A model generated the notes under the pieces. That model was given only the letters and a program-made list of their open reading frames with translations. It searched no databases and was not told the origin of the DNA. A DNA stretch of 64,000 nt. Source: DATCMH01 sp036563505. GTDB lineage: Bacteria; Pseudomonadota; Alphaproteobacteria; Rhizobiales; Beijerinckiaceae. Position numbers and translations under genes: made by a program. Shown piece after piece: positions 16,240 through 24,566 of this stretch; position 1 is the first letter of the stretch; every line of letters starts with the position of its first letter. Location of the stretch: the NCBI GenBank assembly GCA_036563505.1, contig DATCMH010000007.1:62001-126000 (forward strand), given 5' to 3'.

Positions 16240-18168
16240 TCAGCGTCGTCGGGAGATGTCGCCGAGCACCTTGTCGAGGAAGGCGTCCATCGGGCGCTCC
16301 TGCTCGGCGGTGCCGCGCTCGTCGGCCTCGCTGCCATCGAGGGAGTTCACCTCCACGTTGATGTCGGCGACGAGGTTCGAGAGCTCGTCACGGAAGGAAT
16401 GGCCGAACTCGGCTTGGGCCGCCGCGAGTTCGCGACGCAGCGAAACCTCGCGCTCGTGCCGGCTCAAGGCCTGCTGCAGCAGGAGCCCCGCCTTATTCTC
16501 CAGATCCGGGTCCGTCAGGTATCGCCGGTTCGATACTGGAACGCAGTCGCGCAGACGCTCGATTTCCGGGGTCATGACGGATTGAACCGGCCGGTTCTCT
16601 TCCGCCGCGTGGTTCAGCTCGTCGAGAAGCTGGGAGGCGACGGCGAGCGTATCGGGATGGGTGAGGTCGAGGAGCGCCAGCCGATCATGCGCCCCTTCGA
16701 GAAGCCGGGGACGGGACGCCAGCATCACCAGGATGAACGCCTCGCGGGGCGAGATGCCCGCCGCGCCCGAGAACAGTCGGGTGGTCGTCAGGCGCGGGCT
16801 GAAGGTGATGGGCACATTGCGCGCGTGGCCCCGCTCCGGCTTGCGGCCGAACATCGCCGGGCGCCCCCGCCCGGGGGGCAGACGCCTGTAGGACGGACCG
16901 TTCGGGTTGAGATTGCAGAGCCGCGCCTCGACGTCGTCGCGGTAGTAGCGCCGCAGGGTCTCGTCACGGATGAGGCTGAGCGCCTCCTTGAGGCGCCGCT
17001 CGAGGGCGGCGCGACGCTCAGGCGTGTCGAGCGGTCCCGCCTCGGTCTCCCGCGCCCAGAGGATGTCGACGAGCGGACGGCTCCCCGTGATCACGCGCTC
17101 GATGGCCCCTGCCCCGCCGGAGCGGGCGAGGTCATCCGGATCCTGACCCTCGGGAAGCAGCGCGAAGCGCAGGGACTTGCCGGCCGACAGCTGCGGCAGG
17201 GCGGTTTCGAGGGCCCGGTAGGCCGCGCGGCGCCCGGCCTTGTCGCCGTCAAAGCACAGAACCGGCTCGTCGCACATGCGCCAGAGGAGGCCGAGCTGAT
17301 CTTCCGTCAGGGCCGTGCCGAGGGGCGCCACGGCGTTCGGGAACCCCGCCTGCGCTAGAGCGATCACGTCGACGTAGCCCTCGACGACCACCACCGTGCC
17401 CCGGTCGTGCGCGGCGGCTCGGGCCTGATGATGGTTGTAGAGCAGCCGCCCCTTGCTGAAGAGCGGGGTATCCGGCGAGTTCAAGTACTTCGCCGCAACT
17501 TCCGCGCTCATCGCCCGGCCGCCGAAGGCGATCACGCGTCCGCGCAGATCGCAGATCGGGAACATGATCCGGTCACGGAAGCGATCGTAAGGGACGCGGA
17601 TGTCCTCGCCCGCGACGAGAAGGCCGGCCTCGATCATCATCTCCGCCGGCACGTCCTTGGCCGCGAGATGGTCGCGAAGCGCGAAGCGCTCAGGCGGTGC
17701 GTAACCGATCCGGAACTGCTCCTGCGCGCCCCGATCGAGGCCGCGGCTGGCAAGATAATCCCGCGCCTTCGCCCCGAAGCGGCCGAACAGGGCGCTCTCG
17801 AAGAACTGCGCCGCGATCTCCATGACGTCGTAAAGGCTCTTGCGGCGGGTTTCCTCCGCCTTGTCCTCGCGCGTGAGCTTCGGGAGCGGCACGCCCGCCT
17901 CCCCCGCCAGCCGCTCGACGGCCTCGGGGAACGAGAGGCCTTCTGTCTCCATGAGGAACGTGAAAATGTCGCCGTGCTTGCCCGACGAGAAGCAGTGATA
18001 GAACCCCTTCTGGTCGTTGACGTAGAAGGACGGCGTCTTCTCGGCGTTGAAGGGCGAGAGCCCCTTCCACTCGCGCCCAGCCTTCTTCAGGCGCACCTTG
18101 CGCCCGACGACCACCGACACCGGCAGCCGTGCCCGGATCTCGTCGAGGATTTGGGGCGGGTAGCGCAA
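16240..18168 (-). CDS. dnaG: DNA primase DnaG with degenerate zinc ribbon
   Basis: A 642-residue replicative primase. The N-terminal CHC2-type domain is recognisable (GLSPFNAEKTPSFYVNDQKG), but three of the four zinc ligands are replaced: S38, N41 and S62, with only C59 kept. The catalytic core (about 115-330) is intact, with the TOPRIM Glu in VVVVEGYVDVIAL and the acidic pair in CFDGDKAGRRA. The C-terminal helicase-binding region (about 460-642) is typical. The loss of zinc ligands is, to my recollection, shared by Bradyrhizobium- and Methylobacterium-type primases, so the gene is not damaged. It is upstream of rpoD on the same strand. Confidence 0.95.
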   Translation of the reverse strand: MRYPPQILDEIRARLPVSVVVGRKVRLKKAGREWKGLSPFNAEKTPSFYVNDQKGFYHCFSSGKHGDIFTFLMETEGLSFPEAVERLAGEAGVPLPKLTREDKAEETRRKSLYDVMEIAAQFFESALFGRFGAKARDYLASRGLDRGAQEQFRIGYAPPERFALRDHLAAKDVPAEMMIEAGLLVAGEDIRVPYDRFRDRIMFPICDLRGRVIAFGGRAMSAEVAAKYLNSPDTPLFSKGRLLYNHHQARAAAHDRGTVVVVEGYVDVIALAQAGFPNAVAPLGTALTEDQLGLLWRMCDEPVLCFDGDKAGRRAAYRALETALPQLSAGKSLRFALLPEGQDPDDLARSGGAGAIERVITGSRPLVDILWARETEAGPLDTPERRAALERRLKEALSLIRDETLRRYYRDDVEARLCNLNPNGPSYRRLPPGRGRPAMFGRKPERGHARNVPITFSPRLTTTRLFSGAAGISPREAFILVMLASRPRLLEGAHDRLALLDLTHPDTLAVASQLLDELNHAAEENRPVQSVMTPEIERLRDCVPVSNRRYLTDPDLENKAGLLLQQALSRHEREVSLRRELAAAQAEFGHSFRDELSNLVADINVEVNSLDGSEADERGTAEQERPMDAFLDKVLGDISRRR

Positions 18169-18396
18169 CGGCTCACGATCCTCGTGCTGTCCGACGGTGG
18201 CGCAGTGTAGCCCGCGGACGCCGCGAACAAAACGTGATCAACTTAGCGGACGGGCGTTCTGCCCGCAATCCACAGCTGCCCGCTCATGCCGGGTAGTGTC
18301 TCAGTTTGAATTTAGGACTGCGGCGAGTTCGACGGAGGCTGGTAAGGCGACCTCAATCCGCTTTGGGTAGCGGTATTCGTTCTTAGAGAGCAGACA

Positions 18397-18579
18397 ATGG
18401 ATCGCCGCAACGTCATCATGCTCGTCGCCGTGACGATCGGTTGGTTGGCCTATTTCGGCGGGCTCGACAATGTGCCAGGATGGAACGGCTTCGGGAAGGG
18501 TATGTTCGTGGGCTCGTTTGCCGTGCTCGCTATAGTTATCGGCAGAACGTTTCAGCGGCGTCGCAGCCGTCACCACTAG
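18397..18579 (+). CDS. small two-helix membrane protein
   Basis: A 60-residue protein with two likely membrane helices (VIMLVAVTIGWLAYFGG and GMFVGSFAVLAIVIG) and a basic C-terminal end (RTFQRRRSRHH). GAGAG lies about seven bases before the ATG. It sits beside transposase debris, so it could be cargo or a chance frame. Function unknown. Confidence 0.45.
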   Translation: MDRRNVIMLVAVTIGWLAYFGGLDNVPGWNGFGKGMFVGSFAVLAIVIGRTFQRRRSRHH

Positions 18580-18755
18580 GCCGGCGAGATCACCTCACGC
18601 TTCTTATACGGCCCGCGCCTGCCGGGCTTGGGCTGGCCCGCCTCGACCATCTCGGCCAAGTCCTCGACCGACCAATGCCGATCCGAGACGCCCGCCGCCA
18701 TGGCCATCGTCATGCGGAGCGTCTTGTGGAAGCGAACGCCGGCGTAGAACACGAC
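18576..18755 (-). pseudogene. C-terminal remnant of an IS1-type transposase
   Basis: The minus-strand frame ending at 18576 reads RFHKTLRMTMAMAAGVSDRH, then a WSVEDLAEMVE segment and a GRRGPYKKRE tail. This matches the C-terminal end of rhizobial IS1-like transposases (HKTLRVTPAMAAG...RGPYKKR). The catalytic core is absent, with gatB-like coding sequence starting 20 bp away. No terminal inverted repeats or target duplication were seen. Confidence 0.65.
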
Positions 18756-18775
18756 ACGCGCATGATTGCCTGCCC

Positions 18776-19231
18776 TCACCTCTTCGGCAGCCGCTCCTTC
18801 ACCAGCCCGCTTGCCTTCCCGAAATCCATCCGGCCGGCGTACTTGGCCTTCAGCGCGCCGACGACCTTGCCCATGTCCTTAAGCGAAGTGGCGCCCGTTT
18901 CAGCGATGGCGGCGTCGATCGCGGCTTGGGTCTCGGCCTCATCCATTTGCTGCGGAAGGAAGCTCTGGATGACCTCGGCCTCCTCCCGCTCCTGCTGCGC
19001 GAGTTCGGGGCGGTCGTTCTGCTCGTAGATGGCGATCGACTCCTGGCGCTGCTTGATCATCTTTTGCAGCAAAGCGAGGATCTCCTCCTCGGTCGCCTGG
19101 CCCTTGCCGGCGCCGCGGGCCTCGATGTCCTTGTCCTTCAGGGCGGCCTGGATCAGGCGGATGGTGCCGAGGCGACGCTTGTCGCCTGAGCGCATCGCCA
19201 CCTTCAGCTCTTCCGTGAAACGCTCGCGCAT
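18776..19231 (-). CDS. GatB/YqeY-domain protein
   Basis: A 151-residue YqeY-family protein, homologous to the tRNA-binding tail domain of GatB in the Asp/Glu-tRNA amidotransferase. Conserved features include LKVAMRSGDKRRLGTIRLI, ILALLQKMIKQRQESI and the C-terminal LKAKYAGRMDFGKASGLVKE. The ATG at 19231 has a perfect AAGGAGAT site; the longer frame from 19384 is discarded. It is divergent from carA, as in many alphaproteobacteria. The role is probably linked to tRNA amidation but unproven. Confidence 0.9.
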   Translation of the reverse strand: MRERFTEELKVAMRSGDKRRLGTIRLIQAALKDKDIEARGAGKGQATEEEILALLQKMIKQRQESIAIYEQNDRPELAQQEREEAEVIQSFLPQQMDEAETQAAIDAAIAETGATSLKDMGKVVGALKAKYAGRMDFGKASGLVKERLPKR

Positions 19232-19388
19232 CGCGATCTCCTTCATGTTCGTGGAACGGCTGCCGCGTTGACGCCACGATGAGCGGTCTTTATCCCGCTC
19301 GCTCGCGACCAAGGGCGCCTCAAGCGGCCCGCGCGGGTGCGGCCGTCCGGGTTCGAGAGGGTCGCCGGCTTTATAAGCGGACAAAGCG

Positions 19389-20591
19389 ATGCTGCAACAC
19401 GATCAGGCCGGCTCCGGCTGGGAAGAGCCCTGCGCCACCGCCCTCCTGGTGCTGGCCGACGGTACGGTGCTGGAAGGCTACGGCATCGGTGCGACGGGCG
19501 AGAGCGCCGGCGAAGTCTGCTTCAATACGGCGATGACGGGGTACCAGGAGATCCTGACGGACCCGTCCTATGCCGGGCAGATCATCACCTTCACCTTCCC
19601 GCATATCGGCAATGTCGGCACGAACGAGGAGGACGTGGAGAGCGTCAACGCCGCCTCGTCCTCGGGCGTGCGGGGCCTCGTGCTCGCCGCCCCCGTCACC
19701 GATCCGGCGAGCTGGCGCGCATCGCGCCACCTCGACGCCTGGCTGAAAAGCCGCGGCATCGTCGGCATCTCCGGCGTCGACACGCGGGCGCTCACCGCGC
19801 TCATCCGCGACAAGGGCATGCCCAACGCCGTGATCGCGCACGAGCCCTCCGGCCAGTTCGACCGCGCCGCGCTGTCACGCAAGGCCGCCGACCTGCCTTC
19901 CATGAACGGCCTCGACCTCGTGCCGCTGGTCGCCGCGACGCAGCGGTTCGGCTGGGACGAGACGCCGTGGGAGATCGGCACCGGCTACGGCCACCAGGGC
20001 GAGACCCATCGCCACGTCGTGGCGATCGATTACGGCGTGAAGCGCAACATCCTGCGGCTCCTCGCCCGCACGGGCACGAAGGTGACGGTGGTGCCGGCGA
20101 CCGCGACCGCCGACGAGATCCTCGCGCTTAAGCCGGACGGCGTATTCTTGTCCAACGGCCCGGGCGACCCGGCAGCGACGGGCGAATACGCGGTGCCGGT
20201 GATCCGCACCCTTTTGGAGAAGCAGGTGCCCACCTTCGGCATCTGCCTCGGACACCAGATGCTCGGCCTCGCGATCGGCGGGCGTACCGTGAAGATGCAT
20301 CAGGGTCATCACGGGGCGAATCACCCCGTGAAGGACAAGACGACGGGCAAGGTCGAGATCACCTCGATGAACCACGGCTTCGCCGTCGACCCGGCGAGCC
20401 TGCCCGACACGGCGGTGGAGACGCATGTCTCGCTGTTCGACGGTTCGAACTGCGGCATCGCGCTCACCGACAGGCCGGCTTTCTCGGTTCAATACCACCC
20501 GGAAGCCTCGCCCGGGCCCCGCGACAGCCACTACCTCTTCGACCGCTTCGTGCAGATGATCGACGAGCGCAGGGCGGCGAAAGCAGCCTGA
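19389..20591 (+). CDS. carA: carbamoyl-phosphate synthase small subunit
   Basis: A 400-residue glutaminase subunit that supplies ammonia to CarB for carbamoyl phosphate (arginine and pyrimidine synthesis). The N-terminal small-subunit domain includes FNTAMTGYQEILTDPSYAGQ and GISGVDTRALT. The class I glutamine amidotransferase domain has LSNGPGDP, the nucleophile C286 in GICLGHQ, and the His/Glu pair in YHPEASPGP. carB is 4.9 kb downstream rather than adjacent, separated by unrelated genes. The ribosome site is weak. Confidence 0.96.
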   Translation: MLQHDQAGSGWEEPCATALLVLADGTVLEGYGIGATGESAGEVCFNTAMTGYQEILTDPSYAGQIITFTFPHIGNVGTNEEDVESVNAASSSGVRGLVLAAPVTDPASWRASRHLDAWLKSRGIVGISGVDTRALTALIRDKGMPNAVIAHEPSGQFDRAALSRKAADLPSMNGLDLVPLVAATQRFGWDETPWEIGTGYGHQGETHRHVVAIDYGVKRNILRLLARTGTKVTVVPATATADEILALKPDGVFLSNGPGDPAATGEYAVPVIRTLLEKQVPTFGICLGHQMLGLAIGGRTVKMHQGHHGANHPVKDKTTGKVEITSMNHGFAVDPASLPDTAVETHVSLFDGSNCGIALTDRPAFSVQYHPEASPGPRDSHYLFDRFVQMIDERRAAKAA

Positions 20592-20708
20592 GGCGAGCGG
20601 CCGAGGAGCGACGAAAAGCGGGCTTGCCGGGCCTTGGCGAGGCGCGTTAACGCGATATCAACCATAATGTTCCAAAGCGGAACCACGTGAGACGAGGGGG
20701 CACCGACC

Positions 20709-21089
20709 TTGACGCTCGACCAGACCACGGCGGACGACTTCAACCGCCTGCACCGCGCTTTCACCTACCATCTCGGCATCGCCACGGGCCTTGCTTGGCT
20801 GACGGCCCTCTACGCCGCGCTCTACGCGCCGTGGGTGCGCAACATTCGCCCGTTGCTCGATCCGTCACAGGTCGGCCGCGTCGAGAGCACCTGGTCCTTT
20901 ATCTTCGGCATGCCGGTGGTTCTGGCTGTCTCCTGGGTCGTGATTTTCGCCGGACGCGATATGCTCCGCCATTTCAAGGTCATGCGAAACCAGAACCTCG
21001 AGTTCGCGCTCGCCGGCGCCGCCGCGTTCGCGATCTTCTACATGGCCATCGACCGCGCGGTCGCGGCGATGCTCCTCGGCCTGGCCTGA
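20709..21089 (+). CDS. integral membrane protein, unknown
   Basis: A 126-residue protein with three likely membrane helices (LGIATGLAWLTALYAALYAP; FIFGMPVVLAVSWVVIFAG; LAGAAAFAIFYMAIDRAV) separated by short loops, and a charged N-terminus. The start is TTG at 20709, with GAGGGGG about nine bases upstream; no ATG fits. A small membrane protein gene starts five bases after its stop, so the two form a pair. The family was not recognised. Confidence 0.65.
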   Translation: MTLDQTTADDFNRLHRAFTYHLGIATGLAWLTALYAALYAPWVRNIRPLLDPSQVGRVESTWSFIFGMPVVLAVSWVVIFAGRDMLRHFKVMRNQNLEFALAGAAAFAIFYMAIDRAVAAMLLGLA

Positions 21090-21094
21090 GCCGC

Positions 21095-21259
21095 GTGAGC
21101 CGCTCCGAGACCCTGTCCTGGGCCGTGCTGATCACGGCAGGCTGGCTTCTCACCCTCGGCGTCGCTGTGGCGACATGGCGCGCCGACGACGGTCACCCGC
21201 CGGCCGGAACGGCGCTGGTGCAGGAAGCGGCGCACGAGGTCTCGATCCTCCTGCGCTGA
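21095..21259 (+). CDS. small single-pass membrane protein
   Basis: A 54-residue frame from a GTG five bases after the preceding stop codon. It has one membrane helix (LSWAVLITAGWLLTLGVAVA) and a short soluble tail. Coupling by close spacing is the main support; no strong ribosome site and no known family. Confidence 0.45.
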   Translation: MSRSETLSWAVLITAGWLLTLGVAVATWRADDGHPPAGTALVQEAAHEVSILLR

Positions 21260-21314
21260 CTTCGCAACCCGGATCAAGCGACCCCCGCTAGTCTTCCCTC
21301 ATCGGAGCGATGAG

Positions 21315-22151
21315 ATGACGAAGACGACGACGCGGATGGAATACGGGCGGCGCATCGCCCGGGTCGCGGCCTACATCGCCGACCACATCGACGAGGACCT
21401 CGCCCTCGAGCGCTTGGCCGAGGTCGCCTGCTTCTCGCCCCACCACTTCCACCGGATCTACCGTGGCCTCACGGGTGAGACGGCGGCGGAGACGATCCGC
21501 CGGACGCGGCTTCAGCGCGCGGCGTTCGACCTCGCGCGCTCGGACCGGCCGATCGGAACGGTGGCGCGGCGAGCGGGCTACGGCTCCGTCGAGGCTTTCA
21601 CCCGCGCCTTCGCCAGCGACCACGGCCTGCCACCGGCGGCCTATCGCATCGCTCTGACCCACGCCTGGACCGGAGACGACGCCATGATCGAGGTGACCAC
21701 GACGACATTCGACGGTGTGCGCTGCGCCGCGCTCGCCCATAAAGGGCCCTACCACACCATCGGCGAGCGCTTCGAGGAACTGACCGCCTGGGCCGGGGCG
21801 CGCAACCTCTTCGCGAAACACCGCCGCTGGTTCGCGGTTTACTACGACGATCCGAACAGCGTTCCGGAGAAGGACCTGCGCTCGGATGCCTGCGTCGAGA
21901 TTGGCCCGGACGATCCGGTCGACGGCGATATCAAACTCGTCGAGATCCCGCCGGCCCGGGTCGCCGTCACAGTCCACAAAGGGCCTTACGCGGAGCTCGA
22001 CCGGGTCTACGACGCGCTCTACGGCGAGTGGCTGCCCGATTCCGGCGAGGAGGCGGCCGACCGGCCGTGCTTCGAGCAGTACCTCAACAATCCGCGTCAG
22101 ACCCCGCCGTCCGAACTCCTGACGGCGGTCAATCTGCCGCTCCGAGGCTGA
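21315..22151 (+). CDS. AraC-family regulator with GyrI-like ligand domain
   Basis: A 278-residue regulator of the Rob/SoxS-like type. Residues about 10-110 form the AraC double helix-turn-helix (LALERLAEVACFSPHHFHRI; IGTVARRAGYGSVEAFTRAF; GLPPAAYR). Residues about 122-275 form a GyrI/BmrR-type small-molecule binding domain (IEVTTTTFDGVRCAALAHKG; FEQYLNNPRQTPPSELLTA). Such proteins often control efflux or detoxification genes. The ATG follows GGAGCGATGAG. The cupin gene starts 68 bp downstream. Confidence 0.92.
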   Translation: MTKTTTRMEYGRRIARVAAYIADHIDEDLALERLAEVACFSPHHFHRIYRGLTGETAAETIRRTRLQRAAFDLARSDRPIGTVARRAGYGSVEAFTRAFASDHGLPPAAYRIALTHAWTGDDAMIEVTTTTFDGVRCAALAHKGPYHTIGERFEELTAWAGARNLFAKHRRWFAVYYDDPNSVPEKDLRSDACVEIGPDDPVDGDIKLVEIPPARVAVTVHKGPYAELDRVYDALYGEWLPDSGEEAADRPCFEQYLNNPRQTPPSELLTAVNLPLRG

Positions 22152-22219
22152 AGGGCCCGACCCTTTTCGAGCGTCGCGCGTTCCCTCTCCCGTGATCCAA
22201 TCTCGGGAAAGGAGCCACC

Positions 22220-22771
22220 ATGGCTGAGGCCAAAGCTTACGGGGAGGCGCAGTCCTACAACGCGCCCCTCGGCACCGAAGTCTACGTCTTCTCGGACGAC
22301 AATCGGATCCCGAACAACACCCTGCCGCTCGTGGTCCGCCGCGGCGCGATCACGCCGGATTCGAACGATCCGCCCAGCGCCTTCGAGCGGGTCTTCGAGA
22401 AGAACGGCTGGACCAATACCTGGCGCGACGGGATTTTCGACTACCACCACTACCACTCGAACGCGCATGAGGTGCTCGGCATCGTATCGGGCACCGCGAC
22501 GGTGATGTTCGGTGGTGAGGGCGGCGAGACGATCCCGCTAACGCCGGGCGACGTGGTCGTGATACCGGCCGGCGTCGGGCACGCGCTGATCAACGATTCC
22601 GGAGAGCTCGCGGTGGTCGGCGCCTATGCCGGCGGCGTCGAGCCCGACATCATCCGCGACGACCCGCCGGCGATCGTCGCGGCCCGCAAGCGCGTCGCTG
22701 CCGTGCCGCTGCCCGACACCGACCCGATTGACGGAGCCAACGGGCCTCTCGCGAAGCTCTGGAGCCTTTGA
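22220..22771 (+). CDS. YjlB-type cupin protein
   Basis: A 183-residue cupin related to Bacillus YjlB. Conserved features are EVYVFSDDNRIPNNTLPLVV, the first cupin motif (DGIFDYHHYHSNAHEVLGIV) with the metal histidines and glutamate, and the second (GDVVVIPAGVGHALIN). The substrate is unknown. AAAGGAG precedes the ATG. It lies between the AraC/GyrI regulator and a methyltransferase gene, with short gaps consistent with one transcript. Confidence 0.88.
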   Translation: MAEAKAYGEAQSYNAPLGTEVYVFSDDNRIPNNTLPLVVRRGAITPDSNDPPSAFERVFEKNGWTNTWRDGIFDYHHYHSNAHEVLGIVSGTATVMFGGEGGETIPLTPGDVVVIPAGVGHALINDSGELAVVGAYAGGVEPDIIRDDPPAIVAARKRVAAVPLPDTDPIDGANGPLAKLWSL

Positions 22772-22814
22772 TCGGCTCTCGCGAACCGGTCCGCGCTGGT
22801 CTAGGCTCCGCGCC

Positions 22815-23504
22815 ATGAACTGGCGCGAGTACTGGAACGCGGACACGCCGATCTACGTCAGCGAGCGGCACAAGGTTCTGCACTACGCCGGCGTGGCGCG
22901 AGACATCGCCGCGCTGGTGCCGGGGCCGGACGCCACCGTTCTGGACTTCGGCTGTGGCGAGGCGCTCTCGGCCGATCGGGTCGCGGCGCGCTGCCTGCGG
23001 CTTCTCTTGTGCGATTCGGCGGCTCTCGTGCGCGGGCGCTTGCAGGAGCGCTTCGCGGACGAGAAGCGCATCGCGGTGCTCTCCCCCGAGGGAGCGCAGG
23101 CGCTCGACGAGCGATCCCTCGATCTCGTCGTGGCCAACTCGGTCGCCCAGTACCTCACGCTGGACGAGTTGCGCGCGCTCCTCATCACCTGGCGCGGCCA
23201 GCTCAAGGGTAACGGCCGCCTCGTCGTGGCGGACGTCATCCCGCCCGATGTCGGAGCGCTGACGGATGCCTCCGCGCTCCTGCGCTTCGCCTGGCGGGGC
23301 GGCTTCCTGCGGTCCGCACTGGTCGGCCTTGGTCGAACGGCCCTTTCGGACTATCGCGCGATCCGGGAAGAGCTCGGCCTGTCCCGATATGGCGAAGCCG
23401 AGATGATCGACATCCTGCGCTCGACCGGCTTCGTCGCCGAGCGACGGCAGCCGAATATCGGCCACAACCAGGCGCGGATGACCTTCGTGGCCAGCCCGGC
23501 CTGA
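22815..23504 (+). CDS. class I SAM-dependent methyltransferase
   Basis: A 229-residue methyltransferase with SAM-binding motif I VLDFGCGEALSADRVA (about residues 42-57), an acidic strand-2 end (LLLCDSAALV) and motif IV-like DLVVANSVAQYLTLDELRAL. The C-terminal part (YRAIREELGLSRYGEAEMID) is typical of small-molecule methyltransferases. The substrate cannot be read from the sequence. The chosen ATG gives MNWREYWNADTPIYVSERHK; the open frame extends 63 codons upstream but lacks similarity. Confidence 0.85.
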   Translation: MNWREYWNADTPIYVSERHKVLHYAGVARDIAALVPGPDATVLDFGCGEALSADRVAARCLRLLLCDSAALVRGRLQERFADEKRIAVLSPEGAQALDERSLDLVVANSVAQYLTLDELRALLITWRGQLKGNGRLVVADVIPPDVGALTDASALLRFAWRGGFLRSALVGLGRTALSDYRAIREELGLSRYGEAEMIDILRSTGFVAERRQPNIGHNQARMTFVASPA

Positions 23505-23591
23505 AACGCATTGGCGCCGGTGCAGCACCGGGGCGAAACGCGCCTGAGCGAGATTGCGTCCCGCCCGCCGTCCGGGCACGCAGGGACTCGA

Positions 23592-24113
23592 ATGAAACTT
23601 GCCTTTGCCATGATCCTGCTGACCGCGCTCTCCGGCCCTGCCCTGGCCGCAGCGGTCGATGTCACACGTCAGTCGCTCGCCGAACTGAAGGCGGGGATCG
23701 AGGGCAAGCACCCAGCCACCTACTTTCTGCTCGCGAGGAGAGAGTTCGAGGCCGGACGGCGCGACGAGGCCGTGTTCTGGTTCTACCTCGGCCAGCTTCG
23801 CTACCGCGCTCATCTTGCGGCGCGTCCGAACCTGGATCCGAGCGGCGACAAAGCCCTGTTCTCGTCGCTCATGGAGGTGGTCGGCCGCCCGATCAACGAG
23901 TACGCCTTCGGTGACATCCCGACGCTCATCGCGACGATCGACAAGGTCGTGGCTTGGGACGTCGCGCAGCCGGACGGGTTCACGTCGAAGCAGAGCCATG
24001 CCGGCACCCGCGCGACGGTGCGGCAAGGCTTGGTCGAACTCAAAGCCGAGGTCCTGAAGCGTCAGGACGAGATCAGGGCGACCCGGGCGGGAAACGGGCT
24101 CGGCAACCGGTGA
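23592..24113 (+). CDS. secreted hypothetical protein
   Basis: A 173-residue protein with a clear signal peptide (MKLAFAMILLTALSGPALAA, cleavage near ALA-AA). The mature part is helical (ATYFLLARREFEAGRRDEAV; FWFYLGQLRYRAHLAARPN), reminiscent of TPR-like or Sel1-like helices but without a recognised repeat. AGGGA precedes the ATG at 23592; a longer frame from 23511 would bury the signal peptide. It is convergent with gtrA, with one base between stop codons. Confidence 0.7.
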   Translation: MKLAFAMILLTALSGPALAAAVDVTRQSLAELKAGIEGKHPATYFLLARREFEAGRRDEAVFWFYLGQLRYRAHLAARPNLDPSGDKALFSSLMEVVGRPINEYAFGDIPTLIATIDKVVAWDVAQPDGFTSKQSHAGTRATVRQGLVELKAEVLKRQDEIRATRAGNGLGNR

Positions 24114-24114
24114 C

Positions 24115-24531
24115 CTAGCCGGCCTGCCCTCCCCCGAACGTCCACAGCTTATGGGCGACGTAGCTCCAGATGAGGACGAGCCCAGTCGTCGCCACTTGAG
24201 CGATGAGATACGGCGCCTCAAGCCGCTGCGTGAAGACGTGCATCAAGAAGCCGGTCAGGAGGAAGCCAACGAACGCGACGGTCGCGAAGCGCCAAGTCGC
24301 CTCCCGGTGCGGCCTCGCGCTGCGGTAGGTATGCCGACGGTTCAGCCCGTAGGACACGACGCCCCCGCCGACGTAGCCGGCGAGCGTGGCCGGCACGGGA
24401 TCGAGGCCGCCCAGTTCGACGAGGCCGATCAACGCTCCGAAGTGAACGACGGCCGCCACGATCCCGACGCCAGCGAAGGCCGCGAGTTGGCGCAGGACGG
24501 GCGGGATCGTCGTGTCGGCTCCCAAGGGCAT
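24115..24531 (-). CDS. GtrA-family membrane protein
   Basis: A 138-residue protein with four membrane helices, matching the GtrA/DPMS family that moves or flips lipid-linked sugars. Characteristic segments are QLAAFAGVGIVAAVVHFGAL, GGGVVSYGLNRRHTYRS and the C-terminal WSYVAHKLWTFG. The ATG at 24531 (MPLGADTT) is chosen; a TTG at 24558 is an alternative. No glycosyltransferase gene is adjacent, so its substrate cannot be inferred. Confidence 0.85.
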   Translation of the reverse strand: MPLGADTTIPPVLRQLAAFAGVGIVAAVVHFGALIGLVELGGLDPVPATLAGYVGGGVVSYGLNRRHTYRSARPHREATWRFATVAFVGFLLTGFLMHVFTQRLEAPYLIAQVATTGLVLIWSYVAHKLWTFGGGQAG

Positions 24532-24566
24532 GAGGAATGTCGATCTCGCCCGTGACAACGGTGAGG

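Noticed and set aside
18301..18576. 91-codon frame on the minus strand beside the transposase remnant
   Set aside because: It overlaps the small membrane protein frame, has no ribosome site and no recognised similarity; it may be part of the insertion debris.
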